A stretch of DNA of 64,000 bases from Bacillus luti (lineage in GTDB: Bacteria; Bacillota; Bacilli; Bacillales; Bacillaceae_G): contig NZ_MACI01000069.1 of NCBI RefSeq assembly GCF_001884105.1, positions 1-64,000 on the forward strand, given 5' to 3'. The notes under the pieces were generated by a model that was not told where the DNA came from, searched no databases, and saw nothing but the letters and a program-made list of their open reading frames with translations. Below, one piece after another: positions 19,492-28,899 of this stretch. Position 1 is the first letter of the stretch, and each line of letters starts with the position of its first letter. The translations under genes were made by a program, and so were the position numbers.

Positions 19492-21465
19492 ATGAAACAG
19501 TTCTTATTAAAGAGTAAAAGTGTGTTAAGCAATCATTTTGGATTCTTTCTGTTTGCCGTTATATTATTATGGCTCAAAACATATGCAGCGTATGTAACAG
19601 AATTTAATTTAGGAATTTCAAACACAATCCAAAAATTCTTGCTGTTTTTTAACCCGCTTAGTTCAGCAGTTCTATTTTTAGGGCTTGCATTATTTGCAAA
19701 AGGGAAACGAGCTTACATTTGGGTAATTATTATTAATTTGCTAATGTCCATACTTTTATATGCAAACGTAGTATATTACCGCTTTTTCAGCGACTTTATT
19801 ACGTTCCCAACATTAACACAATCGAATAACTTTGGAGATTTAGGTGGTAGTATTTTTGCATTGCTACACGTATATGATCCACTATATTTCTTAGATACGA
19901 TTATTCTAATTGTTTTAGTCGCAACGAAATTTGTAAATCCTAAACCAATCCGTGTTGCGAAGCATAAATTATCTCTAGTATTTGTAGCAGGTATTTTATT
20001 CTTTAGTGTTAACTTAGGACTTGCAGAATCTGACCGTCCGGAATTATTAACAAGAACATTCGACCGTAATTATATTGTGAAATATTTAGGCGCGTACAAC
20101 TTTACAATTTATGATGGTATTCAAAGTGCGAAAGCATCAACAGAACGAGCATTAGCAGATGGTGATAATATGACAGAAGTTAGAAACTATCTCACATCAA
20201 CTTATGCAAGTCCAAATCCTGAGTATTTCGGTAAAGGAAAAGGAATGAACGTAATTTATATTCATTTAGAGTCATTCCAAAACTTTTTATTAAACTATAA
20301 GCTAAATGGTCAAGAGGTTACACCGTTCTTAAACTCATTTACAAAAGATGCGAATACGTTATATTTTGATAACTTCTTCCATCAAACAGGACAAGGTAAA
20401 ACATCTGATGCAGAGTTCATGTTAGAGAACTCAATGTATGGATTACCGCAAGGATCTGTTTTTACAAATAAAGCTCATAATACGTATCAATCAGCACCAG
20501 CTATTTTAGGTCAACAAGGATACACATCAGCAGTGTTCCATGGTAACTACAAAACATTCTGGAACCGTGATGAAATTTATAAATCATTTGGTTTTAATCA
20601 ATTCTTTGATGCGTCATACTATGATATGAACGAAAAAGATGTAGTAAACTATGGTTTAAAAGATAAACCGTTCTTTAATGAGTCAATTCCATTATTACAA
20701 ACGTTGAAACAACCGTTCTATACGAAGTTCATTACGTTATCTAACCATTTCCCTTATCCGATCGATAAAGCGGAAGCGACGATTGAACCAGCGAATACAG
20801 GTGATTCATCAGTAGATACGTATTTCCAAACAGCACGTTATTTAGATGAATCTGTAAAAGGATTCATTGATTACTTGAAACAATCTGGTTTATACGATAA
20901 CTCAATTATCGTTATGTATGGTGACCATTACGGTATTTCAGATAATCATAGTGCAGCAATGTCTCAAATAATGGGTAAAGAAATGAACTCATTTGAAAAT
21001 GCTCAATTACAACGTGTACCTTTAATCATTCGCGTACCAGGAATGGAAGGCGGCGTACAACATCAATACGGTGGAGAAATTGACGTGTTGCCAACGTTAT
21101 TACACTTACTAGGGACAGATACGAAAAATTATGTCCAATTCGGATCCGATTTATTATCACCAGAGCATAAACAAGTCGTTCCGTTCCGTAACGGTAACTA
21201 CGTAAGCCCAACGGTAACTGCACTGAACGGTAAATACTATGATACGAAGACTGGAAAACCTGTTGAATTAACAGACGAAATAAAACAAAATGAAATCATG
21301 GTTCAAAAATCACTTAAATACTCTGACCAAGTTGTTAATGGAGATTTATTACGATTCTACACACCAGAAGGTTTCACTCCAGTAGATCGTTCGAAGTATA
21401 ACTATAACCATCGTGACAAAAATAACACGAAAGTTAAGACGACTGAAGACGGGGAAACTAAATAG
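19492..21465 (+). CDS. lipoteichoic acid synthase family protein
   Basis: A 657-aa membrane enzyme: five N-terminal transmembrane helices (about 1-190) followed by an extracellular sulfatase-fold domain. Visible metal and nucleophile motifs are IHLESFQNF (Glu), TGQGKTSDAEF (nucleophile Thr) and MYGDHYGISDNH (Asp-His). LtaS-type enzymes transfer glycerol phosphate from phosphatidylglycerol to build lipoteichoic acid or its primer. Bacilli carry several paralogues (LtaS, YfnI, YqgS, YvgJ), and which one this is cannot be told by eye. The ATG at 19492 follows GAGGTGG; a frame opening at 19471 lacks a site. A strong terminator follows. Confidence 0.9.
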   Translation: MKQFLLKSKSVLSNHFGFFLFAVILLWLKTYAAYVTEFNLGISNTIQKFLLFFNPLSSAVLFLGLALFAKGKRAYIWVIIINLLMSILLYANVVYYRFFSDFITFPTLTQSNNFGDLGGSIFALLHVYDPLYFLDTIILIVLVATKFVNPKPIRVAKHKLSLVFVAGILFFSVNLGLAESDRPELLTRTFDRNYIVKYLGAYNFTIYDGIQSAKASTERALADGDNMTEVRNYLTSTYASPNPEYFGKGKGMNVIYIHLESFQNFLLNYKLNGQEVTPFLNSFTKDANTLYFDNFFHQTGQGKTSDAEFMLENSMYGLPQGSVFTNKAHNTYQSAPAILGQQGYTSAVFHGNYKTFWNRDEIYKSFGFNQFFDASYYDMNEKDVVNYGLKDKPFFNESIPLLQTLKQPFYTKFITLSNHFPYPIDKAEATIEPANTGDSSVDTYFQTARYLDESVKGFIDYLKQSGLYDNSIIVMYGDHYGISDNHSAAMSQIMGKEMNSFENAQLQRVPLIIRVPGMEGGVQHQYGGEIDVLPTLLHLLGTDTKNYVQFGSDLLSPEHKQVVPFRNGNYVSPTVTALNGKYYDTKTGKPVELTDEIKQNEIMVQKSLKYSDQVVNGDLLRFYTPEGFTPVDRSKYNYNHRDKNNTKVKTTEDGETK

Positions 21466-21470
21466 GTAAT

Positions 21471-21500
21471 AAAAATCCTACTCATTTGAGTAGGATTTTT
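21471..21500 (+). terminator. intrinsic terminator
   Basis: AAAAATCCTACTCA and TGAGTAGGATTTTT form a 14-bp stem with a 2-base loop, immediately after the LTA synthase-family gene. Confidence 0.9.
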
Positions 21501-21530
21501 TATTTGAGAATATATTTATATCGTTCAAAA

Positions 21531-21689
21531 TTTATCCCGCTATTTGCCGGGTAGTAAGACTCCGAGCTTAAAATTCAGCGAAAGCAAAGAAGGTTAAGGT
21601 TAGGTTACGTTGCCCGTAAAAGCCTGCTAGGTCAGGAATAAAAAGCAGCGGGGATAAGGAAAACCCAACTGTTTAAAGCTTTACTTTAT
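21531..21689 (+). repeat. bcr1-type dispersed repeat, copy 1 (diverged)
   Basis: A 159-base element starts TTTATCCCGC and ends ACTTTAT, with TTTAT at both ends as the apparent target duplication. Inside it carries AAAATTCAGCGAAAGCAAAG and CCCGTAAAAG, as in the second copy at 42674. Size, ends and internal motifs match my memory of bcr1, a mobile repeat restricted to the B. cereus group. This copy is more diverged than the other. Its right end forms the stop codon of the converging TerC gene. Confidence 0.85.
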
Positions 21690-22357
21690 TTAGAACCATT
21701 GTTTACTTTTTGTTTCGCTTTTCCAAAGAACACTACACCCGCAATGATAATAATGATGAATGCCCATTTAATGAAAGGATTACTTTCGAAAAATCCAGCG
21801 AACCATTTCTCATCTACAATCATTTTTGCAGCAGTATAAGCTAAAACAGCAGCCCCGATCGTAATGATGACAGGAAAGCGGTCAACCCATTTTAAAATTA
21901 ATGTACTGCCCCATACGACTACTGGAATAGAAACTAATAACCCGATGATTACTAAAGAAAAGTTACCATGAGCAGCTCCGGCAACAGCGAGAACATTATC
22001 AATGCCCATTAACGCATCAGCAATAATAATTGTTTTAATAGCAGACCAAAATCCTTCTTCTGCCTTAATATCATGATCTTTTCCTTCAGCAATTAATTTA
22101 TAAGCAATCCATATAAGAAGTACACCACCAATTAGAAGTAATCCTGGTATTTTTAATAACCAAACGACAACTAAGGTGGCAGCAGCTCTTATAGCGATTG
22201 CTCCAACCGTTCCCCAAATAATAACTTTCTTTTGTTGATCTTTCGGCAGTCGTCTTGCTGCTAATCCGATTACAATAGCGTTATCTCCAGCCAATACTAA
22301 ATCGATTACAATAATGGCAAGTAGGGCAGACCAATATTCAGGTGAAAGAAAATCCAT
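21686..22357 (-). CDS. TerC-family integral membrane protein
   Basis: A 223-aa protein with about seven membrane helices. The acidic signatures LVLAGDNAIVIGLA (near 20-33) and ADALMGIDNVLAVAG (about 115-128) are the paired TerC motifs. Family members in Bacillus (YceF/MeeF, YkoY/MeeY) export manganese and help metalate secreted enzymes; that role is inferred. AAGGAG precedes the ATG. No yybP-ykoY manganese riboswitch was seen upstream. The stop codon lies inside the TTTAT border of the bcr1 repeat, so the C-terminus may have been altered by its insertion. Confidence 0.88.
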   Translation of the reverse strand: MDFLSPEYWSALLAIIVIDLVLAGDNAIVIGLAARRLPKDQQKKVIIWGTVGAIAIRAAATLVVVWLLKIPGLLLIGGVLLIWIAYKLIAEGKDHDIKAEEGFWSAIKTIIIADALMGIDNVLAVAGAAHGNFSLVIIGLLVSIPVVVWGSTLILKWVDRFPVIITIGAAVLAYTAAKMIVDEKWFAGFFESNPFIKWAFIIIIIAGVVFFGKAKQKVNNGSK

Positions 22358-22616
22358 ACATGTATCACTCCTTAAGAGTAATATGTGCTTAGCTGCTCAA
22401 CGGTATGAAAATTACAAGGAAATTCTTTTTTGATGCATAATTAGGAAAGAAAGGCTTAAAAAAACAATTTCTTCAAATAGTAACCGAACATTATGTACCC
22501 GATTATAATGATGGTTATTAACAAAGAGCACTCAAAAAAATGATCCTGGTACAACTCCGGAGCCATCTTTTAAGAATTTAATATTAAATGTGTAGGTTTT
22601 GTTTTAAGATTTACTT

Positions 22617-24053
22617 TCATCTTTTGGGATTACTATTTTTTTTAGGCATGAAACATGCAATAATTAAAGCAACAAAAGATAAGACTAACATAAATACGTA
22701 GGCATCACTTGAGCTGAAGATAGAAGTTAATTTCGCTACTTGCATAGCTGATATGTTTCCATGTTCATTAGAGAGCTGTAAAGTATGTGAAGTGGATTGG
22801 ATTGTATATACGGTGATGATAACCGCTGTTCCAATCGCCCCCGCTAATTGACGAATGGTATTGTTTACTGCTGAACCATGTGAACCCAGCTCTCTTGGTA
22901 AAGCATTCAGCCCTGCAGTATTTAAGGGCATCGAAATGAAGCTTAACCCGATTCGTAAAATAATGGTACGAACCATTATATACATATAAGTTGTAGATTC
23001 GGTTAAATCAATCACACCCCACATTGAAATAATTATACATATTAAGCCTGTAATAAAGAGTGGCTTTGCTCCGTATTTATCAAACATTTTGCCTGTGATA
23101 GGGGATAAGAAGGCATTAATTACAGCTCCAGGTAAAAGAAGTAGCCCGGATTCAAATGCGGTAAAACCACGTCCATTTTGCAAGTAAATAGGTAAAAGAA
23201 TTAAATCAGCATACATAATCATCGTAATCAGTACGTTAATGACTGAAGTAAGAGTGAAAATTTTATATTTAAATACAGATAAATTTAGTAATGGATCAGT
23301 AGACTTTATTTGACGGAAACAGAATAAAGTTGTAACGAATATACCGATGATAATGGTAGTAATAACAACCGGATGATCCCAACCTTTGCTTCCTGCACTA
23401 CTGAATCCGAATATAAAACAACCAAAGCCAATCGTTGATAAAAAGACACTTAGTATGTCTAATTTTACTTTTGTTGTCTCAGAAACATTCATTAAATATT
23501 TTAGCGCGAGAATTATAACGATAAATACAAATGGAGTTAATCCAATAAATAGCCATCTCCATGATACATATTCAATGATAAAGCCAGATAAAGTTGGAGC
23601 GATGGCTGGCGCAAAAATGATAGCGAAACCGATGGTCCCCATAATACTTCCGCGCTTTTCACTAGGGTATAAATATAAAATAACAGTCATCATTAGTGGC
23701 ATAATAATTCCTGCTCCAACTGCTTGAATCATTCGCCCCGTTAACAGAACGCCAAAATTCATGGCGCATGCACAGAGAACAGTTCCAATAAACAAAGAGA
23801 GCATCGAGCTAATAAAGAGCTGCCGTGTTGTATAACGTTTCATTAAAAATGCAGTAATGGGAACAAGAACACCGTTTATGAGCATAAAGCCTGTTGATAG
23901 CCATTGTACTGTTGCAGCTGTAACATCAAATACGTCCATTAAGTTGCTCATCGCCACATTTAATAAAGTTTGATTTAATGTTGATAAAAAACAACCGGTA
24001 ATGAGGACAATTAATATAATTTTTTTATTTCTTTCTGATATTTCCTTTTGCAT
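22617..24053 (-). CDS. MFS drug transporter, DHA2 (EmrB/QacA) type
   Basis: A 478-aa transporter of the 14-helix drug:proton antiporter family. Motif A-like FLMKRYTTRQLF follows helix 2, and GRMIQAVGAGIIMPLMM is typical of helix 4. QWLSTGFMLINGVLVP matches the family's helix 1-2 border. It should export hydrophobic or cationic drugs. CGAAGGAG precedes the ATG. It is divergent from a TetR gene, and two TGTCGA-based palindromes lie between them, so it is probably repressed by that regulator. Confidence 0.9.
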   Translation of the reverse strand: MQKEISERNKKIILIVLITGCFLSTLNQTLLNVAMSNLMDVFDVTAATVQWLSTGFMLINGVLVPITAFLMKRYTTRQLFISSMLSLFIGTVLCACAMNFGVLLTGRMIQAVGAGIIMPLMMTVILYLYPSEKRGSIMGTIGFAIIFAPAIAPTLSGFIIEYVSWRWLFIGLTPFVFIVIILALKYLMNVSETTKVKLDILSVFLSTIGFGCFIFGFSSAGSKGWDHPVVITTIIIGIFVTTLFCFRQIKSTDPLLNLSVFKYKIFTLTSVINVLITMIMYADLILLPIYLQNGRGFTAFESGLLLLPGAVINAFLSPITGKMFDKYGAKPLFITGLICIIISMWGVIDLTESTTYMYIMVRTIILRIGLSFISMPLNTAGLNALPRELGSHGSAVNNTIRQLAGAIGTAVIITVYTIQSTSHTLQLSNEHGNISAMQVAKLTSIFSSSDAYVFMLVLSFVALIIACFMPKKNSNPKR

Positions 24054-24080
24054 TGGTAAACTCCTTCGTTGTTATCTTGA

Positions 24081-24103
24081 TTTATCGACAGTGTGTCGAT
24101 AAA
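24081..24103. promoter_or_regulatory. TetR operator, proximal to the MFS gene
   Basis: TTTATCGACA and TGTCGATAAA are 10-bp arms around a 3-base centre, 28 bases before the MFS gene start. The half-site TGTCGA recurs in the second site. Confidence 0.75.
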
Positions 24104-24162
24104 ATAAATGGTAACAAAATAAATTTTCTTTGACCATGAACAGTTTTACTGAAAATGTCCAC

Positions 24163-24194
24163 TACTCGACATAGAAGGTATGCTCTGTCGAGTA
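24163..24194. promoter_or_regulatory. TetR operator, proximal to the TetR gene
   Basis: TACTCGACA and TGTCGAGTA are 9-bp arms 14 bases apart, 33 bases before the TetR start. They share the TGTCGA core with the first site. Confidence 0.65.
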
Positions 24195-24226
24195 AGTAAA
24201 GAGAAAATCTATAAAGGAGTTTTAAA

Positions 24227-24772
24227 ATGTCTACACATAAAAAAGAAGATCCTCGTACAGTTCGTTCCAGAGAAATGTTTAAAAATGCTGTTTTTACTCT
24301 TCTAAGTGAGAATCCTAGTATTTCAAGTTTAACGGTTCAGAAAGTCGCAACAAAAGCAGGATTAAATCGAACTACATTTTACTTACATTATCAAGACATT
24401 CAAGATTTACTAGACAAAATCACGAATGAGATTTCAAATGAACTTTCTAATAAAATTGTGGATTTAATACATGCTAGAGAGTTATCAGAAAAACAAAAGC
24501 TAACACAATTACTGGATTATTTATATACCCATCGAAACTATTTATTTATTTTATTTAAAATGAATCAATTTGAGGAGCAATTATTTTTATTTATAAAGCA
24601 ATTAATAGAAACGAGAAGAGAGAATACAAACAAGGAGTTACCAGATGATTATGTTGCAGTCGATATTAAAACTGCCTCATTGGTAGGCATTATCATTTGG
24701 TGGATAAGGAAGGGACTTCATTTTAGTTCAGATTATATCGCAAATCAAATTTATTTCATGTATAAAGGGTAG
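24227..24772 (+). CDS. TetR/AcrR-family regulator
   Basis: A 181-aa regulator with an N-terminal TetR helix-turn-helix (SLTVQKVATKAGLNRTTFYL at about 36-55) and a helical C-terminus resembling the TetR_C_8 type, with a hydrophobic patch (SLVGIIIWWIRKGLHF) near the end. AAAGGAG precedes the ATG. It is divergent from the DHA2 exporter and likely controls it through the two TGTCGA palindromes. Confidence 0.88.
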   Translation: MSTHKKEDPRTVRSREMFKNAVFTLLSENPSISSLTVQKVATKAGLNRTTFYLHYQDIQDLLDKITNEISNELSNKIVDLIHARELSEKQKLTQLLDYLYTHRNYLFILFKMNQFEEQLFLFIKQLIETRRENTNKELPDDYVAVDIKTASLVGIIIWWIRKGLHFSSDYIANQIYFMYKG

Positions 24773-25153
24773 TAAGTTGAAAAAATTTATTTAGTGGGGC
24801 ACCTAAAGAAAAAATTAAAAAGGCAATCTCGCTTGGTATAACGTAGAATTTACCACACCACTTATTTACGGAGAAAACTGTACACGAAGTGTTTCAGGAG
24901 AAATTGTCCTGCTTAGATTGACAAACTGTTTTCAAAATAAACATATGTATGGTGTAATTTCATATACCGCACGTATATAATTAAACTTTTAAATAAAAGT
25001 CCAATCGTTGCACAGTGCATAAACGAAAATTTGGACTTAATTTTAGGAGAGTTACAAGATAAGATATTAATAGAAAGCGATTTCAAATTCTAATTTTGCA
25101 AAGTTAGTATCTATACTTGCAAATCTTCTTAATAACAAGTATAGAAAGGGTGT
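24773..25153. other. intergenic region with two inverted repeats
   Basis: No gene is supported in these 380 bases. An AAGTCCAA / TTGGACTT pair brackets about 25 bases near 24998-25040. CTATACTTG / CAAGTATAG arms flank about 16 bases just before the PTS regulator start (about 25111-25145). The latter is well placed to be an operator or mRNA hairpin for the regulator gene. Confidence 0.45.
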
Positions 25154-27268
25154 ATGTCATATATGATATTAGATAATCGAAGTATAAGTATATTACAGCA
25201 AATTATTCAAGCTGATAGTTATGTTTCTGTATCTCAATTAATGGAAGTCGTGCAAGTTTCTAAGCGAACAATTTATTATGATATGAAAAAAATAGAAGAT
25301 TGGCTAGTGGCAGAGGATTTAAATTCGTATGAATATATTCGCCCTTTAGGATATTGTTTTGATAATGAAACAAAGCAAAGTGTGATAAAAAAGTTAAATG
25401 GATTTACAACTAGCCAATATGAATATTCTCCACAAGAACGAAAAATATTGTTGGTTCTTTATTTATTAACAATAGAGAAAAGAATTCTGTTAGAAGATTT
25501 AATAGAGCTTGTGCAAGTAAGTCGTAATACTGCACTTGCTGACTTAAAAAAAATAAAAACAGAGTTAGTGAAGTTTCAGCTCTCATTAAATTTTGATCGG
25601 AAAAATGGTTACTATATTAAAGGAAATGAACATGGGAAACGAAATATATTAATCTTAAATCTTTCACAAATAATTTCAAAGCATGGATGGGCATATTTAA
25701 TCTCGCATGTGAAATACATTACGAATGAGAATAAAAGTATAAACGGTAATAAAGATCACGATGAACTTCTTATAATAAAAAATATACTATCCAATTGTGA
25801 AGAGCTTTTAGGAGTTCAGTATACAGATGAGGTACTTGAAAATTTAAGCGTTTACATGTATTTATTCCGTAATCGTATTGTAAATGGAAAATGTGTTGAG
25901 ATGGTAGATGCTGAAAAGGATGTACTACGAGAAACAAAACAATTTGAGGCAGCAAAATATATTGCAAAACAGTTTGAAAGAGTATTTTTCGTAGAGTTTC
26001 CAATAGACGAAATTTATTATATTACGACTCATTTGTTAGGCGCAAAAATAAATGCTCAACAAGCAGATATTGAACAAAATGATATCGATGGAATACAATT
26101 TATCGTCGAATATATGATAAAGGATTTTCAACATTATGCTTGTGTTATTTTTCAAAATTACAAAGGGCTTACATCAGACCTATATTTGCACATGAAACCG
26201 GCATTTTATCGTGTGAAGTATGGAATTGAAATAGAAAACCCATTACTTTATACAATCCAGCAAAATTATGAAGAAGTGTATATCCTAACAAAAAAAGTGA
26301 TTCATCATTTTGAAGAATATGTTGGAAAAGCAGTATCAGCTGATGAAATTGCATATATTACTATGCATTTTGGGGCATGGATGAGGAAAGAGGGAATCGT
26401 TCCCAGTACAAGGAAAACAGCTCTGCTTGTTTGTCCAAACGGAATCGGTACATCGCGTATGTTGCAGTATCAATTAGAGCAATTATTTTCGAGTGTTGAT
26501 ATATTAAAAGCCATTTCAAAGCGGGAATATGAATTAAATACATTTGATGTAGATTGCATCATTACAACTACTGAACTTGAGAAGGAGAAAATTCCTATCT
26601 TTAAGGTGAATCCAATTCTAACCGATTCCGAAAAAGCATCGTTACTACGAAAAATAAATGTAGTTTTATATGGTGAGGATCAAAGTGATTCTGTTGATAT
26701 GATGATGGGAATTATCCAAAAATACGCAGACATTTTAGATGAAAAGTCTTTGAAAAATGAATTGAGAGAGTTTATGAGTGGCCCGGTACACATTGATAAG
26801 GAGGAGAAATATAAGCCTATGTTAAACGAGCTATTAACTAGAGAATTTATTCAGCTTGAGAATCATGTTGAGACTTGGGAGGAAGCAATTCGTGTTGCGT
26901 CTGAGCCTTTATTACAAAACGGAAATATTGTTGAAGAATATATTTCTGAGATGATTGTGAATGTAAAGAATTTAGGTCCGTATATTGTAATCGCACCTAA
27001 AATTGCAATACCTCACGCTCGTCCAGAAGCAGGAGTCAAAAGGTTAGGGATGAGTTTATTGCAACTAAAAGAAAGTGTTCTTTTTTCAGAAAAACAAGAG
27101 CATGCTGCTAATTTAATTATTGTATTAGCGGCGATTGATAATGAGACACATTTGAAAGCGTTAGCACAATTAAGTGAGATGCTATCTGAACCGAAAAATG
27201 TAGAGATGTTAATTCATTCAAATTCAGTAGATGAAATGCTAGAAATGATAGCTAAATATTCTAATTAA
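25154..27268 (+). CDS. PRD-containing PTS regulator with EIIB- and EIIA-like domains
   Basis: A 704-aa MtlR/LicR-type activator. In order: two N-terminal helix-turn-helix domains (VSKRTIYYD near 36; VSRNTALAD near 123), PRD1 (with YITTHLLGA), PRD2 (with YITMHFGAWM), a EIIB-like domain (VCPNGIGTSRML, Cys about 431) and a C-terminal EIIA domain (KIAIPHARPE, phosphoacceptor His about 620). Such proteins sense PTS phosphorylation and activate the adjacent transporter genes. As the neighbouring IIB and IIC genes have no separate IIA, this EIIA domain might also phosphorylate IIB. AAAGGG precedes; an ATG at 25163 is an alternative start. Confidence 0.9.
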   Translation: MSYMILDNRSISILQQIIQADSYVSVSQLMEVVQVSKRTIYYDMKKIEDWLVAEDLNSYEYIRPLGYCFDNETKQSVIKKLNGFTTSQYEYSPQERKILLVLYLLTIEKRILLEDLIELVQVSRNTALADLKKIKTELVKFQLSLNFDRKNGYYIKGNEHGKRNILILNLSQIISKHGWAYLISHVKYITNENKSINGNKDHDELLIIKNILSNCEELLGVQYTDEVLENLSVYMYLFRNRIVNGKCVEMVDAEKDVLRETKQFEAAKYIAKQFERVFFVEFPIDEIYYITTHLLGAKINAQQADIEQNDIDGIQFIVEYMIKDFQHYACVIFQNYKGLTSDLYLHMKPAFYRVKYGIEIENPLLYTIQQNYEEVYILTKKVIHHFEEYVGKAVSADEIAYITMHFGAWMRKEGIVPSTRKTALLVCPNGIGTSRMLQYQLEQLFSSVDILKAISKREYELNTFDVDCIITTTELEKEKIPIFKVNPILTDSEKASLLRKINVVLYGEDQSDSVDMMMGIIQKYADILDEKSLKNELREFMSGPVHIDKEEKYKPMLNELLTREFIQLENHVETWEEAIRVASEPLLQNGNIVEEYISEMIVNVKNLGPYIVIAPKIAIPHARPEAGVKRLGMSLLQLKESVLFSEKQEHAANLIIVLAAIDNETHLKALAQLSEMLSEPKNVEMLIHSNSVDEMLEMIAKYSN

Positions 27269-27281
27269 AGGGGAGATTGAA

Positions 27282-27551
27282 ATGAAAAAAGTATTAGTTG
27301 TATGTGGAAATGGATTAGGAAGTAGTTTTATTGTAGAAATGAATGTGAAGAAAATTTTAAACGAATTAGGATTACAAGCAGAAGTATCTCATACAGACTT
27401 AGCATCAAGTAAATCAGAACAAGCAGATTTATATTTAGGTGCGAAGGATATCATTTGTAATCTTGAAGATGGTACTCGAACAGTTGCTGGATTAACGAAC
27501 ATTTTAGATTTAAATGAAATTAAAGAAGCATTACAAAAACACCTGATGTAG
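27282..27551 (+). CDS. PTS EIIB component, ascorbate (UlaB) type
   Basis: This 89-aa protein has the EIIB phosphocysteine loop VVCGNGLGSS with Cys8 near the N-terminus. Length and the IIC partner fit the L-ascorbate/SgcB group. It passes phosphate from EIIA to the incoming sugar. AAAGGGGAG precedes the ATG, 13 bases after the regulator. The IIC gene follows after 24 bases, so the three genes form an operon. Confidence 0.9.
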   Translation: MKKVLVVCGNGLGSSFIVEMNVKKILNELGLQAEVSHTDLASSKSEQADLYLGAKDIICNLEDGTRTVAGLTNILDLNEIKEALQKHLM

Positions 27552-27575
27552 AAACAGTGAAAGGGGAGTAGTGCT

Positions 27576-28847
27576 ATGTTTGACATAATAATGAAGGATA
27601 TTTTGGGACAACCTGCAATATTAGTTGGATTGTTTGCGATGTGTGGCTTACTACTGCAAAAGAAAAATTTTGCAGACACGGTTTCAGGAACATTAAAAAC
27701 AATTATGGGCTTCGTCGTTTTAGGAGGCGGAGCTACTATATTAATAGGAGCTTTAGATGTTTTTGGTAAAATATTTGATAAAGCATTCCATATTAAAGGG
27801 ATTATTCCAAATAACGAAGCTGTAGTTGCAATCGCGCAACAAACATTAGGAACAGAAACAGCTTTAATTATGGTATTTGGGATGATTGCGAATTTATTAA
27901 TTGCACGATTTACAAGATTTAAATATGTGTTTTTAACTGGTCATCATACCTTATTCATGGCATGTTTAATTTCAGCGGTATTTTCAACTACGGGTATGCA
28001 AGGTACTTCGTTAGTTATTGTAGGATCAATTATTTTAGGGGCACTCATGGTAATTTTTCCAGCGTTACTACAACCGTATGTTAGAAAAATTACCGGCATG
28101 GACGACATTGCAATTGGCCATTTCGGTTCGGTCGGATACTTAGCGGCAGGATTTGTTGGTAGTAAATTTGGAAATAAGGAAAAATCAACAGAACAAATTA
28201 AAGTACCTAAGTCATTAGGATTTTTACGAGATACATCAGTATCTATGTCATTAACGATGGCTGTGCTGTTCTTTATTGTCGCACCATTTGCTGGAAAAGA
28301 ATTTATTGAAACAGAATTAAGCAACGGACAAAATTACCTTGTCTATTCTTTCATGCAGGCTATTACGTTTGCAGCAGGTGTTTATATAATTTTAGCAGGT
28401 GTACGTATGTTAATTGCAGAAATCGTACCTGCGTTTAAAGGGATCGCAGATAAACTTGTACCGAATGCAAAACCAGCGTTAGATTGTCCTACAATCTTTC
28501 CGTTTGCACCAAATGCGGTTATTATTGGTTTTTTAACAAGCTTTATTGCCGGATTACTTTCCATGTTTATTCTTCCATTTATCGGTTTAAGTGTAATTGT
28601 ACCAGGGTTAATTCCTCACTTCTTCACGGGAGCAACAGCGGCTGTATTTGGAAATGCAACAGGAGGTAGAAGAGGGGCAATACTAGGAGCTTTTGTAAAT
28701 GGATTACTAATCTCATTCCTACCAGCAATATTATTACCGATACTAGGTGGATTAGGATTTGAGAATACAACATTTGGTGATTCTGACTTTGCAGTTGTTG
28801 GTATTTTAATTAGTGAAATTGCGAAGTTATTAGGTTATATTTTTTAA
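27576..28847 (+). CDS. PTS EIIC component, ascorbate (UlaA) type
   Basis: A 423-aa membrane permease with about 10-11 hydrophobic helices. GHHTLFMA, the ATGGRRGA segment and the overall length fit the UlaA/SgaT family, which takes up L-ascorbate or related sugar acids with phosphorylation by IIB. AAAGGGGAG precedes the ATG. No ulaG-like lactonase, kinase or aldolase lies nearby, so the real substrate is open. A terminator follows. Confidence 0.88.
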   Translation: MFDIIMKDILGQPAILVGLFAMCGLLLQKKNFADTVSGTLKTIMGFVVLGGGATILIGALDVFGKIFDKAFHIKGIIPNNEAVVAIAQQTLGTETALIMVFGMIANLLIARFTRFKYVFLTGHHTLFMACLISAVFSTTGMQGTSLVIVGSIILGALMVIFPALLQPYVRKITGMDDIAIGHFGSVGYLAAGFVGSKFGNKEKSTEQIKVPKSLGFLRDTSVSMSLTMAVLFFIVAPFAGKEFIETELSNGQNYLVYSFMQAITFAAGVYIILAGVRMLIAEIVPAFKGIADKLVPNAKPALDCPTIFPFAPNAVIIGFLTSFIAGLLSMFILPFIGLSVIVPGLIPHFFTGATAAVFGNATGGRRGAILGAFVNGLLISFLPAILLPILGGLGFENTTFGDSDFAVVGILISEIAKLLGYIF

Positions 28848-28857
28848 TATATAAGAT

Positions 28858-28898
28858 GAAAAGACTTGATAACCTGCTAGAGGGAATCAAGTCTTTTC
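28858..28898. terminator. bidirectional terminator
   Basis: GAAAAGACTTGAT and ATCAAGTCTTTTC form a 13-bp stem with a 15-base loop. T-rich arms on both sides let it serve both converging genes. Confidence 0.8.
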
Positions 28899-28899
28899 A

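Noticed and set aside
22380-22616. Possible yybP-ykoY manganese riboswitch before the TerC gene
   Set aside because: The conserved paired loops of that riboswitch were not found in the 5' region, so no riboswitch is claimed.
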